From assembly GCF_000276665.1 (NCBI RefSeq), contig NW_004955469.1:12510337-12574336 (forward strand): a DNA stretch of 64,000 nt. The letters are read 5' to 3'. This document shows, piece by piece, positions 12,501 through 26,800 of this stretch (the first letter of the stretch is position 1; every line of letters starts with the position of its first letter). A program made the position numbers and the translations under genes. This DNA comes from Chinchilla lanigera. Lineage: Eukaryota; Chordata; Mammalia; Rodentia; Chinchillidae. The notes beneath the pieces were generated by a model. It ran no database searches and had not been told where the DNA came from. It saw only the letters and a program-made list of their open reading frames with translations.

Positions 12501-15500
12501 ATGGGCTGGTTTAATCTTAGCACTTGTGGCTCAGCGCTAGAACCAACCCACCCTCTCTGGAGGAGAAACCTTTCCTGGGCCCTTGTATAACTGTGAGTGT
12601 AATGACAATATTGCACTGGTGATCACAGGGGCCTTGGTCAGGAGCACAGGGGTCACATTCAAGGTCAAGTTCTTCACCGCTCTGACTGTTGCTCATATTC
12701 CCAACAGGTGCCACTGGGCAGGAGGTGGCCCCCGTGGTTCACCCTAGAATGACGGTTCCTCAGCTGTACATGCCTGAACACTAGTTCCATTGGCCATTAG
12801 TAGTTACTTGGAGAACAAAATGGTTTCACGGCAAATGGTAGATTAAAACCAAGCAGTCCTTTTAAATACAGGCCTTCTCAGAGCCTATAACTATTAGTAT
12901 ATACCACGAGTCTGCAGCAAAGGGAAATGATGAGTTATACTTTAAAAATGAATGTGCAAGACTGTTTTCACAAAGGTCTCCCAGGTTAGCGCTCCCGAGG
13001 GCACATTCTGTGAAGTGTCAGCTGCTCGTAAAGGCAGAGAGGGATGGGCCCTGCAGGATGTGTGGCCTTGATCACCTGTCAGCCCAGGTAAGGTGCTCTG
13101 TTCAGACCTCTGCCTTGTCCCCTGTCAGCACAGATATCATGAATCAAACATGGCTCTTTCCCTAAATCTGGAAGCAGTGCCAATGTTTTATCAACACAAG
13201 AATCCAGACAGTACAGGCCATGGTCAAAGCTGGCCCATGAGACCAGACCTGTCTGTCCTCTTGTCTACAAGTATGACAGTGGCATCAGCTATCCCCACTG
13301 AGGATTCAGGGAAGGGCTTGGGAGGATAGACCAGAGGACCTGGAGCATAGTTGAGAAGTAAGCCATCCTAGAGCCATTGTGATTAGAACTCGGCTGGTCC
13401 AAGCTCTCCCTTGCTCATGGGAAATGTCTTCCAGGCTCCTCCCATGTGTTCTATGATGGGGGATCAGCAATGTCATCTTCATTGGCCAAGGGCAAATCCA
13501 TTCATTGACTCATGCAAGTGCACTCACCCATTGATCCAACAAGCATTGATTGCAGAGGAAACATTTTGTTGCTGGTTTACTTTAGGGAGGCAGGCAGGAG
13601 ACAGGAGATGCTATCCCTATTCGGTGAACTGGGCACTCACCAACACATGAGCTAATGGAACAATTGGCCTTGGGTCAATGGACAGAAGAGACCATTGACA
13701 GAGAGAGGGCAGGGCAAGTGTGAGGCAGCAGCTGATATTCTGCACTACTAGGTCCACAAGCATCTGTGAGAACTGTGCTCTGGAGTTTGGGACTCTGTCT
13801 CAGCACTTAGAAGACTTTATTTGACCTCAAGAGCTGTGGAAAACATAGAGGCAGGGGACATTGGCAGGAAGCCCCCACGAGGCCAGGAAGTGTTGTTACT
13901 GCACAGCTGTGAGATCATCACAAACGGGAATTAGACAGGGTGCCCATGTGGCCATTTTACAAGAAGCTGTCTTTGTGCCCTTGCGAAAGACATTTCTACC
14001 GTCAGGACTCATCTTCTTCCTTTACGAGCACTTCTGAGCAGAGGAGGCTGCCCCTCAGCAGTGTTTTCTGCACATATCTTGCTGCACGGTGAGCATTCAC
14101 GTCTTGTCTACCCACAGCAGGTTCTTGCATCGGAAGAAAGACTGTTGTGAGAGGCCCGCCTCCCCTCCTCCATGGGAATGAAGTTTCCTCTGCCCATGTG
14201 GCGGCCAGCTGGATAGTGCATGTCCCAGCCTGCTTGGGCCTCGGCAGGCCAGCTGGTCTAAGTTCAGGCTGAGGGGATGTGGGCAAAAGTGATGCCTGCC
14301 TTTTCCAAGTCTGCTCTTCTGCAGATGCACAGATGGCCTTTGGCTGGGCGATGGGGGGACCTGAAGTGGCTGTCTTGGGCTCACAGGTGGAAGCACCTAA
14401 TTGGGGATGGCAGAGCCACCGACCGGCCTTGGGCCACCTGCTTACCTGAGACAGAAAGGAACTCTGTCATAAGTGCCTGCACTTGGGAGTGTCTTTATTC
14501 TGTCAGGGTAGCTTGTAGGTCACAAGTGAAACCTGTTTCAGGGCAAAACCCCTCCCCAGAGTCAGCTAGACACTCCATTCTACCTCCTTTTGGGGTAAGT
14601 CTCTCCATCTAGCTAGATACTGACACCTGAGCTCACTCCAAGGAGAGAAAGGGCACTAGAGAGAACCCTGGGTAGGAAGTTCATCCAGGAACTTCTGGGT
14701 GAATGGAAGCAGCTGAGGCTGCCCTTGGAGGATGCCACAATGGTGATGAAGGTGGTAATCGTTAGTGTCAGCTTTGTTGTGCTTGCTGGAGGAATGTGCT
14801 TCCAGCACCTGTTTAGAGGAGCAAGAATATCAGGCAGAACCCAGGAGAGAGACGCCAGGCCAGCAGTAAGCCTCACCTGCTCGGCTGCAGTCACAGTATA
14901 GGCGTGCTGACTCACCAGCCCGTTCTCCATCACTTCCGACCCGTCTGTTGGCTGCAAAGGAGAAAAGTAGACTGAGTTCTCAGCACAGCACTCAGAGACC
15001 CTGGGTAAGGTAGAGAAGCACAGCTCAGAAAGCAATTGAACAACAGCAGGGCCCTGGTCCTCTGGAGGGCACATGCCTTTGAATGCCCTTCTAGAAAGAC
15101 AGAGGTAGGCAGCCACCAGGTGAGACTCTGCCTATTTCATGCCCAGAAGGCCACTACTTGGCGGATGGAGCCCACCAGATCCTGAGGACCTCAGCTGCTT
15201 GCTCTACCAGCCACTTGTCATTAGCCAGGCACAGCACAAAATCCATCTGCCAGGTGGTTTGCAGGGTACACTAAAGTCCCTGCCATGAGGAGTGGGGTTC
15301 TAAAATGCATCTGTGGATTTTGGTGACATTTCAGATTAGGGAGATGACCCTCAAAGCCCACGAATTTAAAGAACTCAGTGTCTTGGGGGTGGTGGCACAT
15401 GCTTGCAATCCCAGCACTCAGAAGGCTAAGGCAGGAGGATCACTGCGAGTTCCAGCCCAGCCTGGGCTACATATTGAATTCAAACCCAGCCTGAACTACA

Positions 15501-18500
15501 TAGCAAGACCCTGTCTCAAACCAACCTCCCTCCCCAAAAAAGAATTAAAAGTGTTCAAGAAACCTCCCAGGAATATGGAGCCAGCCGTCTGAGCACAGAC
15601 TCACATAGTTTGGAGGATCATGCAAGCTTTCCAAAGGGGACAAGTTGCCCTTGTGCTGCCTTTAGAGTCCGCAAGAATTGCGGATCTTTGCAGAATCAGG
15701 GCAAAGCACAAAGCAGCCCCAAACCTTGCAGAAAAAGCAATTGCCACCTCCTGCAGCCCTTGATCACCCCCTTGGTGACTGTGGGCCTGGTGGCTTCTCA
15801 TCATGGAAAAGGAAATAAAGGCTTTAGAGTTAGCAGATTTGAGCCCTGCTCAGAACTTTTTGGCTGTGGGCTAGGGAGATATCCCTGAGCCTCTCTGAGC
15901 CCATTGGCTCCTCTGGGAAGTAAATTCTGCACCTCCATCTCAGAGGGAGGGCTGTTGTAAAATTCCATGCAGTGACCTCAGCTAAACCCACTATAGGTGC
16001 TCCAGGGTGGTCACTCGCCTTTCTCTCCCTAGCTACCTGCCCCCGGCTGGCCACTTTGGCATGAGCAAAACCCTGCGGAGGGCTCCTGGTCCACTCACCC
16101 CCTTTGGGGTGGCACAGGTCATCAGGGAGCCGGCCTTGGCTGCCATCTTCACCATCATCAGCAGGTTAGAAGGAGACGCATACAGGTTGGCAGTGGTAAC
16201 CACCCCTCCTGTGAGATCCACCAGGGCATCAGGGAGGTAGCCATAGTGCAGGTGAGAATAGGATCCCTGCAGCCTGGGAAGGAAGAGTCCAAATTAACCC
16301 TGGGGTGCCTGTAGGGAGGCTTTCTGGGAAGGGCCACTACCCACTGACCCTCTGCTTCTTCCCAGGTGAAGGACTTCTTGATCCACTCTGGGCCATGACC
16401 CAGGGGTTTAATAAAGTACACTTTTGCCTGTGTCTGGATGGGTCATAGAGGGGGTGGTCTTGAGGTCTATGTCTGGTTCCTCCCTTCCTGGCACTGTTTC
16501 TCTACTCTGCTTCCAAGCTATCACGAAGTAAGCAGTTTTGCTCCATCTTGCCCTGCTGCCATGATGTTACTCCTGGGAGCCAGCCAACCATGGACTTAAT
16601 CCCCTTAAAACATGAGCCAAAGTAACCCTTTCCTCCTTTAAGTCGTGAGTTGGGTATGGTATCCCAGTGAGGTAAGGCTGTCTAATATGCCTGCCCATCA
16701 CAGACCATCTGAGTCCACCTCCTGGCCTCCTCCAAGGCAACCTCTTTCCCCAGACAAGCAACTGAATGTCCTCGGTCCTCTTTGCTCCTCTGAGAAACAA
16801 GACAGCAGCCCTTACCTCACGGAGCTGCACTATGGGTCATGAGTATGTGCGCTTTGCACAGAAGACACACAGCTTGCTGCTGTCCTTGCGAGGAGCAGCA
16901 GGTCACACTTCCTGTCCTTCTACCCCGAGACTTGTCCACCTTCCACCATAGCCCCTGGGCACCAGGGAACATTCTTCTTGGAAAGGGTTGTAAATAGCAA
17001 ACTGTCAAGTGTCCTTCCCCCTTTGAGAGTCTATCTGCTACAGGAATAAGCAGGTCACTATGGAATGGAGAGGATAGGCCAAGCCATCTGGAGGCCAGGG
17101 GAGGTTTCTGGTAGTGCAAATTCTGAGTCCCCATTTATTCAAGTAAGGAGAGTAGCTCAGGCGTTCTGGGGGGAGGCAGCAAACTGGGTGCTCCCGGAGC
17201 TAGAAGAGCACAGTGGTGTAGGCTGAGGATGGGCCCAAGAGCGGCCTGTGTTCCCCTGGGTGGAGGGAGACTCCATCAGTCACAGTGATACCAGGGAGCC
17301 AGGCCAGATGAAGATGGACTGGCCTGGAGAGCTCTAGTTCTGTCGGTGTGGTGAGCTGCGGCTTCTGCTGGGATCCTATGCTACAGCCAGGGCAGACAGG
17401 GAAGGGCAAGGACCGGAGGCCCAACGGGCAGCAGACCTTTGGGTTGCCCGCAGGCTCACAGCTGCCTCTGGCACCCAGCCTTCTCACCTCTGCCTCTGGC
17501 ACCCAGCCTTCTCACTAGAGCCTTGTGCATTCCTGTCCCTGAGGGGCAGCAGGGGCTGAGTCTTTCATAGGAGTGGGCAGAGTGGAGACCCCTTGCCATG
17601 GCTTTTCCTGGTGCTGCAAAATCAGATAGGAGTCACAGGCCTGGCCCGTCCTAACTGCAGCCTCTAAATGGGGTCTCGGCCATGGGCAGAACATTCCCTG
17701 CCCTGTCCTTTGTGCCTCATCTGGAAATGGTGGGGAAGACTGGATCCCTCTGGAGCCCTTGGACAGTTCTTTCTCTTCCTGCTCCTACTTGGCTCATTCT
17801 GTCCTTGGAGAATCACTCTGGTTCTAGTAAATTCACTTCAGCAAATACATAGCAAGCAGCCAGCATTAGCAGGACATTGTACCATGCACAAATGCAGTAG
17901 ATAGCCTAGAAAACCTGTTATTAAAGAAAGCTAAGGCAGGTGTGATGGACCATGCCTGTAATCCCAGCACTCGGGGAGGCTGAGGCAGGAGGGTCAAAAA
18001 TTCAGTCCCCCAGTTGGGCAACTTACTGACTTAGTGAAATCCTGTCTCAAAATAAAAAGTAAAAATGCTTGGCTGGGTATGTAGGTCTGAGCAAAGGTCT
18101 TGGGTTCAATCCCCAGTATCACCAAAAAAAAAAAAAAGAAAAGAAAGGAGAGAAAGAAGGAAAAAGCAAGCAAGCAAGCAAGCAAGAAAGCAAGCAAGCA
18201 AGAAAGAAAAGCTAGGTATATAGTTCAGCGGTATAACACCTGCCTGGCAAGCACAAGGCCTGAGTTTGATTCCTGGCACAAAAGAAAAGAAAGAAAGAAA
18301 CAAAGTAATCAATCAGTCAGGATCCTAGAATAAAGGGCAATTCTGCAGTCATTAGCACATATCAGGCTTATCTAACTCATTTTGAAACTGATTTTATGCT
18401 GGGCATGGTTGTCCATACCTATAATCCCAACATTTGGGAGGCTGAGGCAGGAGGATTGCCATGAGTTCAAGGCCAGGCTGGGGTACATAGTGAGTTCAAA

Positions 18501-20760
18501 AACCAGCCTGAACTACATAGTGAAACCCTGTCTCAAAATAAGTAAATAAATACAAAAATAAAACTGACTTTGAAACTGGTTTCTGAACTTAGCCACTTCA
18601 CTCCCTCTCTCTGACCCTGGTGGTGACTGATATCAGACTTTACCTTTGGAGTGTTTGCTTAGTCAACCATAAAGCCTGCCTTTGACCATGGTTATGCTCA
18701 ATGGGGTCTGAATGCTTTGGTTCTGATGTCACATGTGTTTCTGGCTCCTGTTCCTAAATTAGGGCTTTGCTGAAAATACTGGAGGTTCACAAGTGCCAAG
18801 GGTACAGAACCCACTCCAAGCCCCCCTGGTATTTCACCATCACAACCCCCTCCCCGATACATTCAGGGGCCCTTGGGGCTTCAAACACAGCTAGAATCAT
18901 TCCAGGGAAGCGGCTGGGGGCTCTGTCCCCTCCCTCAGACTCTCTATCTCAGTGGCTCTGGGTCTCATTTGAGGTCTCGCACCCATACCATTCTGCAGTC
19001 TGCACAGACATCCCCACACCACCAGCAGCCGCCTCCCTTGTCTTCCAGAACCTTCTCTCACTGTGCATCCACAGTGCCCCAAAGCTGATTTCAGGAGCAG
19101 CTGGGTGTCTTGACACAGAGCTATCTTTTTCCTTTGCAACTATGAGCTCACAGGCCCATGGATGCTTCAGGAACACAGCAACTCTTCCCAGTCCCCTTTG
19201 GAAAGGAGAGAGAGAGAGAAAAGGAGAGAGAGGTATGTTCCCTGCAGCTGTCACTATGCCTTGTCACCTGAACCCAGGAATTCGGAGCGAGCCTGTCCTT
19301 ATCCGTCAACTTTAGCCTCCTTTTGGGGAAATGTCTATCTTCCTGCAGTGATATGAAAGCGGGAAGAATCCAGATATCTAAATCGGAGCCAGAGAGGAGA
19401 CTAAAATACTGCAATTCTTACCTGCAGAGATTCTACAAAGGATGATTTGCAGCCTACCAGATCTTATCTTCTATTTTATGACAGCTGGGAGGAAAATCCC
19501 TACACATAATTTTCTTCCCCCTACTATTGACTGATTTAACCAATTCATTTCCAGACTCTCCAGCTGCAAGGATAAATGGAAGTCCAAGGTGTGCCTATGA
19601 ACTCAGCTGCCCCCAACACCCTTGGGAGAAAGAGGTCCTTTGTGTGGACAGATGAGGTCTCCACACTTGTCTCATCCACCAAGTTCCAAAGGAGGACAAA
19701 GACAGATCTCTCTCCCCAGGACTGACAGTATCGAGAATCCGTGGAACAGCACATGACTAGGGAGAACAGTTCCCACCCCAGATTGGCCTTGAGCAAATCA
19801 TTTCACACACTCCCCACCCCCACCAAGCCTCAGTTTCCTCATCCTTCACAGAAGAAGGCACAGATCAGTGTTCACAGAGGTTCCCTCTGGCTCTGAAATG
19901 CTGTCATTCTACTTAATTCACTCTTGTGTTCTGTAACTTCCTTCTTTGGATGGTGGGGGCAAAACTTTTAAACAGCTATAATAGTTTGAAACATTTTATC
20001 CTCTGTTCGATTTCTTTAGGTGGCAGAATGTGGATTCTGGGTCTACTTTCCTATTTCTTTTCAAGCTGAATGATTGCTTTAGGTCAGCTGTTAACAAAAT
20101 GGGGTCAAAGTCATCATTTCATTCCACCAGCTTTCTAATTCTCCCAGTGCACCTCCATGCTACCCCCCTTTTACACAAGGAGCAAACAGGGCCTTGCCGT
20201 GATGAGGGAGGGATCCAGACGGGGAGATAATGGCAGTGTTTGTGTAAGTAGCTCAGGAGTGAATTAACCTCCCTAGACACGTGCACAGGTTCAACAACCC
20301 TGGCTGTCACCCAGGTTCCGTTCTCCAGGGTTAATGACTAGCTCTTTCTGACACGGGAACCGAGTAATAACCTTCGTTTTTTACAAGTTGCCTCAAAAGA
20401 AAGAATGCACATAAAGATATCTTGAAGCCCTCTGTATTTAGATTGTGGCTTCCAGAAAGACAGGAACAAGGTGGACTACGATTTCCATCCCATAGGCCCC
20501 AGTCCAGTCCTGCTTAATGGGGTCCCCTGGTCAGGTGAGCAGGGACTGGGCATGTTCAGGGTAACTGCTGGCCCCTGCCATTTCCTCGCTGCCTGGAGGG
20601 AGGCTCAGCTTCCCATCTGTGAAATGTGGGTCTGGTTAGGGTGCTCTTGGAACTTTCCGACCCTTCCTCCTGCTCATTTTCCCCTAGAATGTGGTCTGTA
20701 AGCTACGACTCCTCACTCTGATATGTCCCTCACTATCTCCTCCCACACAATCTTGCTCAA

Positions 20761-20814
<54 letters not shown>

Positions 20815-23800
20815 GAGACAGGATCACAATATGTAGTTCAGGCTGGCTTTGAACTTTGTATATATAGTTGCAGCTATCCTGCCTCAGCTTTCCAAGTGCC
20901 GGGATGTCAGGTAAGCACCACCATGCCCAGCTTGTCTGGGTTCTCAGTACTGTATCCTGAACACAGAACAGAAGAGGACATCTATTTCTTTCCCAGCTGA
21001 ATGACTGATTTAGGTCAGCTACAAGGAGCAGCAAGATCAAAGATTTATTGGAAATGAGTACCCTCCAGAGTGGGAGAGGCCAGTGAGACAAACTCACAGC
21101 CAGGGGGCTTTGCTGCTGAGGGTTTCAAGCAGTAGCTTTTAGGGTGGGCTTGAGGGGTTTGACTGAGGTTTTGCCTCCGCCAATGAGCAGCTCGCCCCAT
21201 CCCCACTGGGCCTTGGAGACTTTGATCTTTTTAGGGGTCTGGAAGAACTGTCATGGTTCCCAAAGCCCAGTGAGTACGTGTTAGAACTGCAAAGTCAAGA
21301 CACTGTAGGCTGGAGTTGGCCAAAGCTTGATGAAGACCACTGAGCAAATGCCCAAGACTTATTATGTATGGGGTGGGCTTCCTGGTTACTTTCTCCCACT
21401 GTATTTAGACCTGGATCCCCTGGACCTGGGTTGAAGTTAACCTCAAGAAGGTGAGTCTAGCTCAGAAGGTTGACTGAAAAGGAGGCCCACCCTTCTCTCT
21501 CTGTGGGGTCATTTAGCTACCTCCTGCCCCAGTTCCTTCTTAAGGAAACTGTCCCTTCCACAGCTCCTGCTCACAAGGGCTTTATGGTCATTTTTGCTGG
21601 CCATGGGTTAATGAGCCAACAGGGAATCAGATCAGTGCTTGATCAGGCAGATTTCTGCTCACTGGAAGTGGATTCAGGTAAGGAGCGGTGGATGGAATAG
21701 AAACAGCAGAAGCCAAGGCCAAAGCACGCAGAGAGAGGAGCAAGGCCAAGCTGCTTAAAGGGGAGTCACAAGAAACAGTGAGGACCCTGGGGAAGGTGAG
21801 GTTGGCAGGAGTTTGCGGAGATGGGATGGGGCCAGGGGAGGCTGCTGGGCAGGGGCAGAGGTGACCCAGAAAAGTTGCCTCACTTGTATGGCTATGGTCC
21901 GGAGGTCAGGACTGTGGCAGAACCCCACCCTTGGACTCTGCAAGATTTCATCACCGGTTTCCCCCTTTTCCATAATGGGATCACTGCAAGGTCTTGTTCT
22001 TGTTTGCTTTATTTTTCTGTTACTTCATTTAATTATCTTTCTCCTCCCTTTTCTTCTCTCCTACCCTCCTCCCCACCCTTGTCCTTTTATCCTCGTCCTC
22101 TTCCCTCCCCACCGTTTCAGGATGTGTAATGTACGTCTTTTTATCCCTATGTGTTCTTATAAAGTGGGTACTGCATTGGCAGAGCTTCTGTTTCCATAAA
22201 CAGGGTTTTGTTTTCTTGCTCTGTGTTTTTCTTGTCCCATTTGCTTAGCACCAGGATTCTGAGGACAACCCAGATTGCCATGTGGAAATCAAATCTGTGG
22301 TTTCTAACCATCTCATGGCTCTCCACTGGGCTGCTGTGGTAGTTGTGAGTGCCACCCATCCCCATCAGGAACAGCCTCAGGCCTGTCCTTAGGGCCCTTC
22401 TGGCAGCATCCTTACCAGGTGTGAGATGCGTGTGTAATTACTCTAACTGATACCATATGGCCCGTCAGGAGACTGCCTGGGACGTCCTCCCTGTAGGATA
22501 GTTTGAGAATTCTTGGAACCCAATTTCCTGGCAAATACTTGACAGTATCAGCTTTCTAATTTTTATAGCTGGATAGGACTAGAAGGATGTCTTACTATTC
22601 TATTTACATTTTTCTGGCTGTGGAAAATCTGAGCATCTCTTCATCACTTGTGAAGTTCTTTACAACAGCGCCCTCTTCCTCATACACATATGTATGCACA
22701 CGCTCGCATGCATCCAGTTGAGCCAGCCTCAGAGTGTCTGACCCAGTGTCAAGCACAGTGTCGGGCATAAGGTGAAACGCTCAACAAACATCTGTTGAGT
22801 AGAAGCAGCCCAAAGGCCATGCATAATATACGAACTGGTATGCTTACAAGTCTTTAAATTTGTCAGCCCCAGAAGGCAGTCCCTGAGCACAGTGCGTTGG
22901 CCAGAAAAGACAGGGAACGCCTGTACTGCACTCACATACAAACGCAACATCACTACAGTCACACCAGAGTCTTGACTTCCTGGACTTCAGTTTGAAGCAT
23001 TGCACCAAGGCCTTTGCTGTTGGACCCTCCTCTTGTGCTGCAGAGTCCTAGCCATCCCTCGAGCCTTGCTCAGACGCCACCTCTTTCTGCAGCCTCAGCC
23101 TGACTCTGAGGGACAGGGAGCCACTGTCATTTTTTGACCAAAATATTGCACAGTTGGCCTTCTGTATCTACAGGCCCTGCGTCCATGATTCAACCAGCTG
23201 CTGATGGAAAATACTGGAAAAATTATATCTGTATTGAGCATGTGCACAATTTTCCTTGTCATTATTTCCTAAACAATACAGCATAACAGCCATTTGCATA
23301 GCATTTACATTGTATTAGGTATTATATGTAATGCAGAGATGATTTCAAGCGTATGTATAAGTTATATGCAAATACTAAGAAATTTTGTATAAGGCTCTTG
23401 AGTATCTGTGGATTTTAATATCATTGGGTAGATCCTAGAAACTCTCCTTCAGATACGAAGGACAATTGCATTTCAGCTGGACTCTTACATTAGCACAGCA
23501 ACAATACCATCTGTGCATAGCTTTACCTGGTCCCAGCCTAGCCCATACCTTGCTATGTGCTTCAAGGTCCCTATGGTGGCCCTAACACTGACCCTTACAC
23601 GCAGTGATTGTTCAAGGAGGATGCCTAGCCAGCTGGCAAGGGCTCTCATGCTCCAGGGACAATGCTTGCATTCAAGAGGGCTACTAAGAGCTGCAGGGCC
23701 AGCTGGAGGGGCGCATCTGGGAGGGCAAGTCACTGGGGGACCAGAGCTAGCACTGAAACTCTGGGCAGAGAGGCAGGCCCGTACTTACTTGGCATAGGCT

Positions 23801-26800
23801 TTCTCCAGCAGGCAGGGCCAGAACTCCTGGTTGCCTTTGCGAGGGTGCACAAAGAGGCATTCCTTGCCCATGACAGGCAGACGGTCATCAACCACCACTT
23901 CTACCCAGTGGCCACACTGCCAGAACTGGAAGAGAGACAAGCAGGTCTCAGTAGAGTTGGGGCAGGAGAGAGCGTCTGCAGGCCTCCAACCTCAGCCAAA
24001 AGATCCCCCCAGTTGCAAAGTGACCTCTGACACAACAACAAACTAGATCTAGAACAAAATCCCAGCTTAATTTACCAGCCAGGGCACAAGCCTATCATCT
24101 CTACTGGCAGAGAGAGAAAATGAGTGAACCAAGGGAAATACAGGTATGGAGGAAGGAAACTTGGCTTTGACTTTGCTACCAGCTCACTTCAGCCAAGTCC
24201 TTTTTGGACCCTCCAGGTAGTTCTCCTGTACAAAGGGAAGCAGGGGGAAGAGCTACTGAAGAGCTGCTGCAAAGAGCAGTGGGTTATAAGGGGGCAGAGA
24301 ACTTAGCAGAGCTGAGGGCTTGAGGGAGGTGGCAGGATTTAGCCAGGAGGGGAGGATGTCGGGAAGGCAGTCCCAGATGGTGGGGACCACATGGGCCAGG
24401 GCCTGGAGGCCGAGTGATGTGCACGGCTCAGGGGGACCGGGCGGTGACAGCCTCACTCTGGTACTCCTATCCTCACGTCACGCTGGCCCTCTCATTACAG
24501 CAGAGCGATGAAGCTGGCTGGCATGGCCACCGCTAAGAGTGCAAATGAGCCAGATGTTCCTCTCCAAAACAGACTGCTTTCATCTTTAGCATTCAGCTCT
24601 AAATGGTTCACCCGGGGACACTGCCAAATGAGGAACATTCATTATAAAGGCCAGCCTTTGAGTTTCTTTGCTGGCATCCCCGGTGCTGGAGCAGCGGCAG
24701 GGCTGCTGGCTTTAGGCCTGGGCCTTGATGAAGGTAAATTTCCACTAGGTGACACGCTAAAGCTGGGTGTGCATGACCTTTTGGGCACATGTCCTTTTCC
24801 ACTGGATTTCCCAGACATTGGGCTGTCGTGGCCAGCTGAGGATGTTTTCAGAGCACAGACTGAGACAGAGACATCAGCAAAGATGAAGAGGAGAAGAAGG
24901 TGCCTTCACAGCTGTTAACAAGCAGTGCATTGCAGCTGTGGACTTGGGGTCTTGTTGCAGTGAGTAGTAAGATGTGGAGTGGTGAGGCTGTGGCAGTAGG
25001 GAAACCAGAAGTGTTCGGGCAAAGCATTCAAGATGCCCCAAGTGCTGGGTGCTTTGCAGAGCGCTACCCAAGCCCACAGTGATAAGAAATGATCTATAGA
25101 TGTCAGCACTGTGGCTGTTTTGTGGAACTGTGTGACTTTCTTTGTTACCCAGAAGGGCAGAGCGTGTCCTGTCTGGGCTGCCAGTTGTCATAACCACTTA
25201 AGTTGCTTTTACCAGTGCTGGCAGCCCTGGAGGGATCCTAGGCACAGCTCACTGGATTCTCTAGTTCAGTCCTCAGTGTGGTCCTTAGATCAGCAGCAGT
25301 GGTGCAGCACCAGGTGCCTGTTGAAAAACCTAGCGTCCAGGTAGCTGGACTTCAGGAGGTAAGCACAGGGTAAAGGAGGAGGCCCAGCAATGAAGAAGAA
25401 AACTTAGCTAAACAGAAGGAGGCTGGTCTTCAGATGGAAAGGCTCACTGCCTTCCAGGCAAGGTTCTTGCTTAAAAGGCACACATCTGTTTATACTCTGG
25501 AGAAAAGTGAAGAACTCTAGAGACAGAAAAGCTCATAGAGACTACAGTTTGAAAGTATATGCTGCATACAAAATCAAAAGAATAGATTAACAATGGAGCC
25601 TTGTTCTGCAACTTTGGAAGCTACAAGACAATAGGACAAAGGGAGTTTTGAGGAAAGGAATATGATCCAAGAAGTCTACCTGTAGCCAAAATGTCATTTG
25701 TGAGAGTAAATGAAAAACTCTCATGTGATCTGAGAAAAGTATGCAAAGAACTACTTCTATCTAGTGAAGGATAAATTAGAACAAGGAAGTCAAGAGAGAT
25801 GAAGGAGAGAGGCAATAGTAAGAAATAATTTTAAGCATTCTTTTTATAAGACAGATATCTGTGACAGTGAAACTGAAATAGCTAAGAGATAAGTAAAAAC
25901 ATAAGAGGGAGATGTAAATAACACGAAGTTGGACTAGCAACATGAATATCAGATAAAGAGAAATGCAAGGCCAGAGGTACTAAATATAACAAATGGGGAT
26001 TTTATGCAAGTTATATTTTAACAAAAAGTCAGCAAGATCATAAACCTTTGGCCTCCAAAGAGCGTAACAGGAAAACATGCAGGAGCAGAATATCCAAAAG
26101 CCCAAGATGTTTCCAAATATGACTGTGAGAATGAACTTCAACTGTTGCTTTAGTATTTTATAAACCAAACAGACAAATTAAGCCAAAATAAAACAAACAA
26201 CTGTAGAGAATACAACCTGCTAATTCAATTAATAAAAGTCATGGCCATTGGATAATATGTACTATTTTTGTGTATCCATGAACCATTAGTAAAAACTATC
26301 ATGCACATGACCATAAAGAAAACTATGTTAATAACTTCCCCAAATGTAGACATTTTATAAATTATAGTCTCTGGCCATAATTTAGTAAACTAAAACTCAG
26401 CAACCAAAAGATTACCACCAAAAGAAAAATTAACTATTGAAAACTAGATAAACTTTAAAGAAACAGCCCCAAATGTATACGAAAGAACAAATCAAAATTA
26501 AAATTTAAAATTAATAAAAGTAAGATGCTTTGGGTCAAAACCCATCGAGAAAGAGTACAGAAGAAAATTTATACTCTTAAAAAGCTTTTGTCTTTGGAGA
26601 TGAATAACAATCTTAACTGCAGTTTCACAAAAGAAAAATGAAAATGAGCCAAGAGAAACTAAAAGACTTAATAAAAATAAAATTTAAGTTAATTATATAG
26701 AAAACAATACTTTAAAGCAAAAAGAATAAATGAATAATAAAAACCAGATTGATTTGTTAAAAAATACAACAGATTAGTTGAATTGAGAAAAGCTAGATTA

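Noticed and set aside
18767..19315. 182-codon open frame on the + strand, the longest in the window
   Set aside because: No recognisable domain or coding bias; crosses a low-complexity GA run; no exon structure around it.
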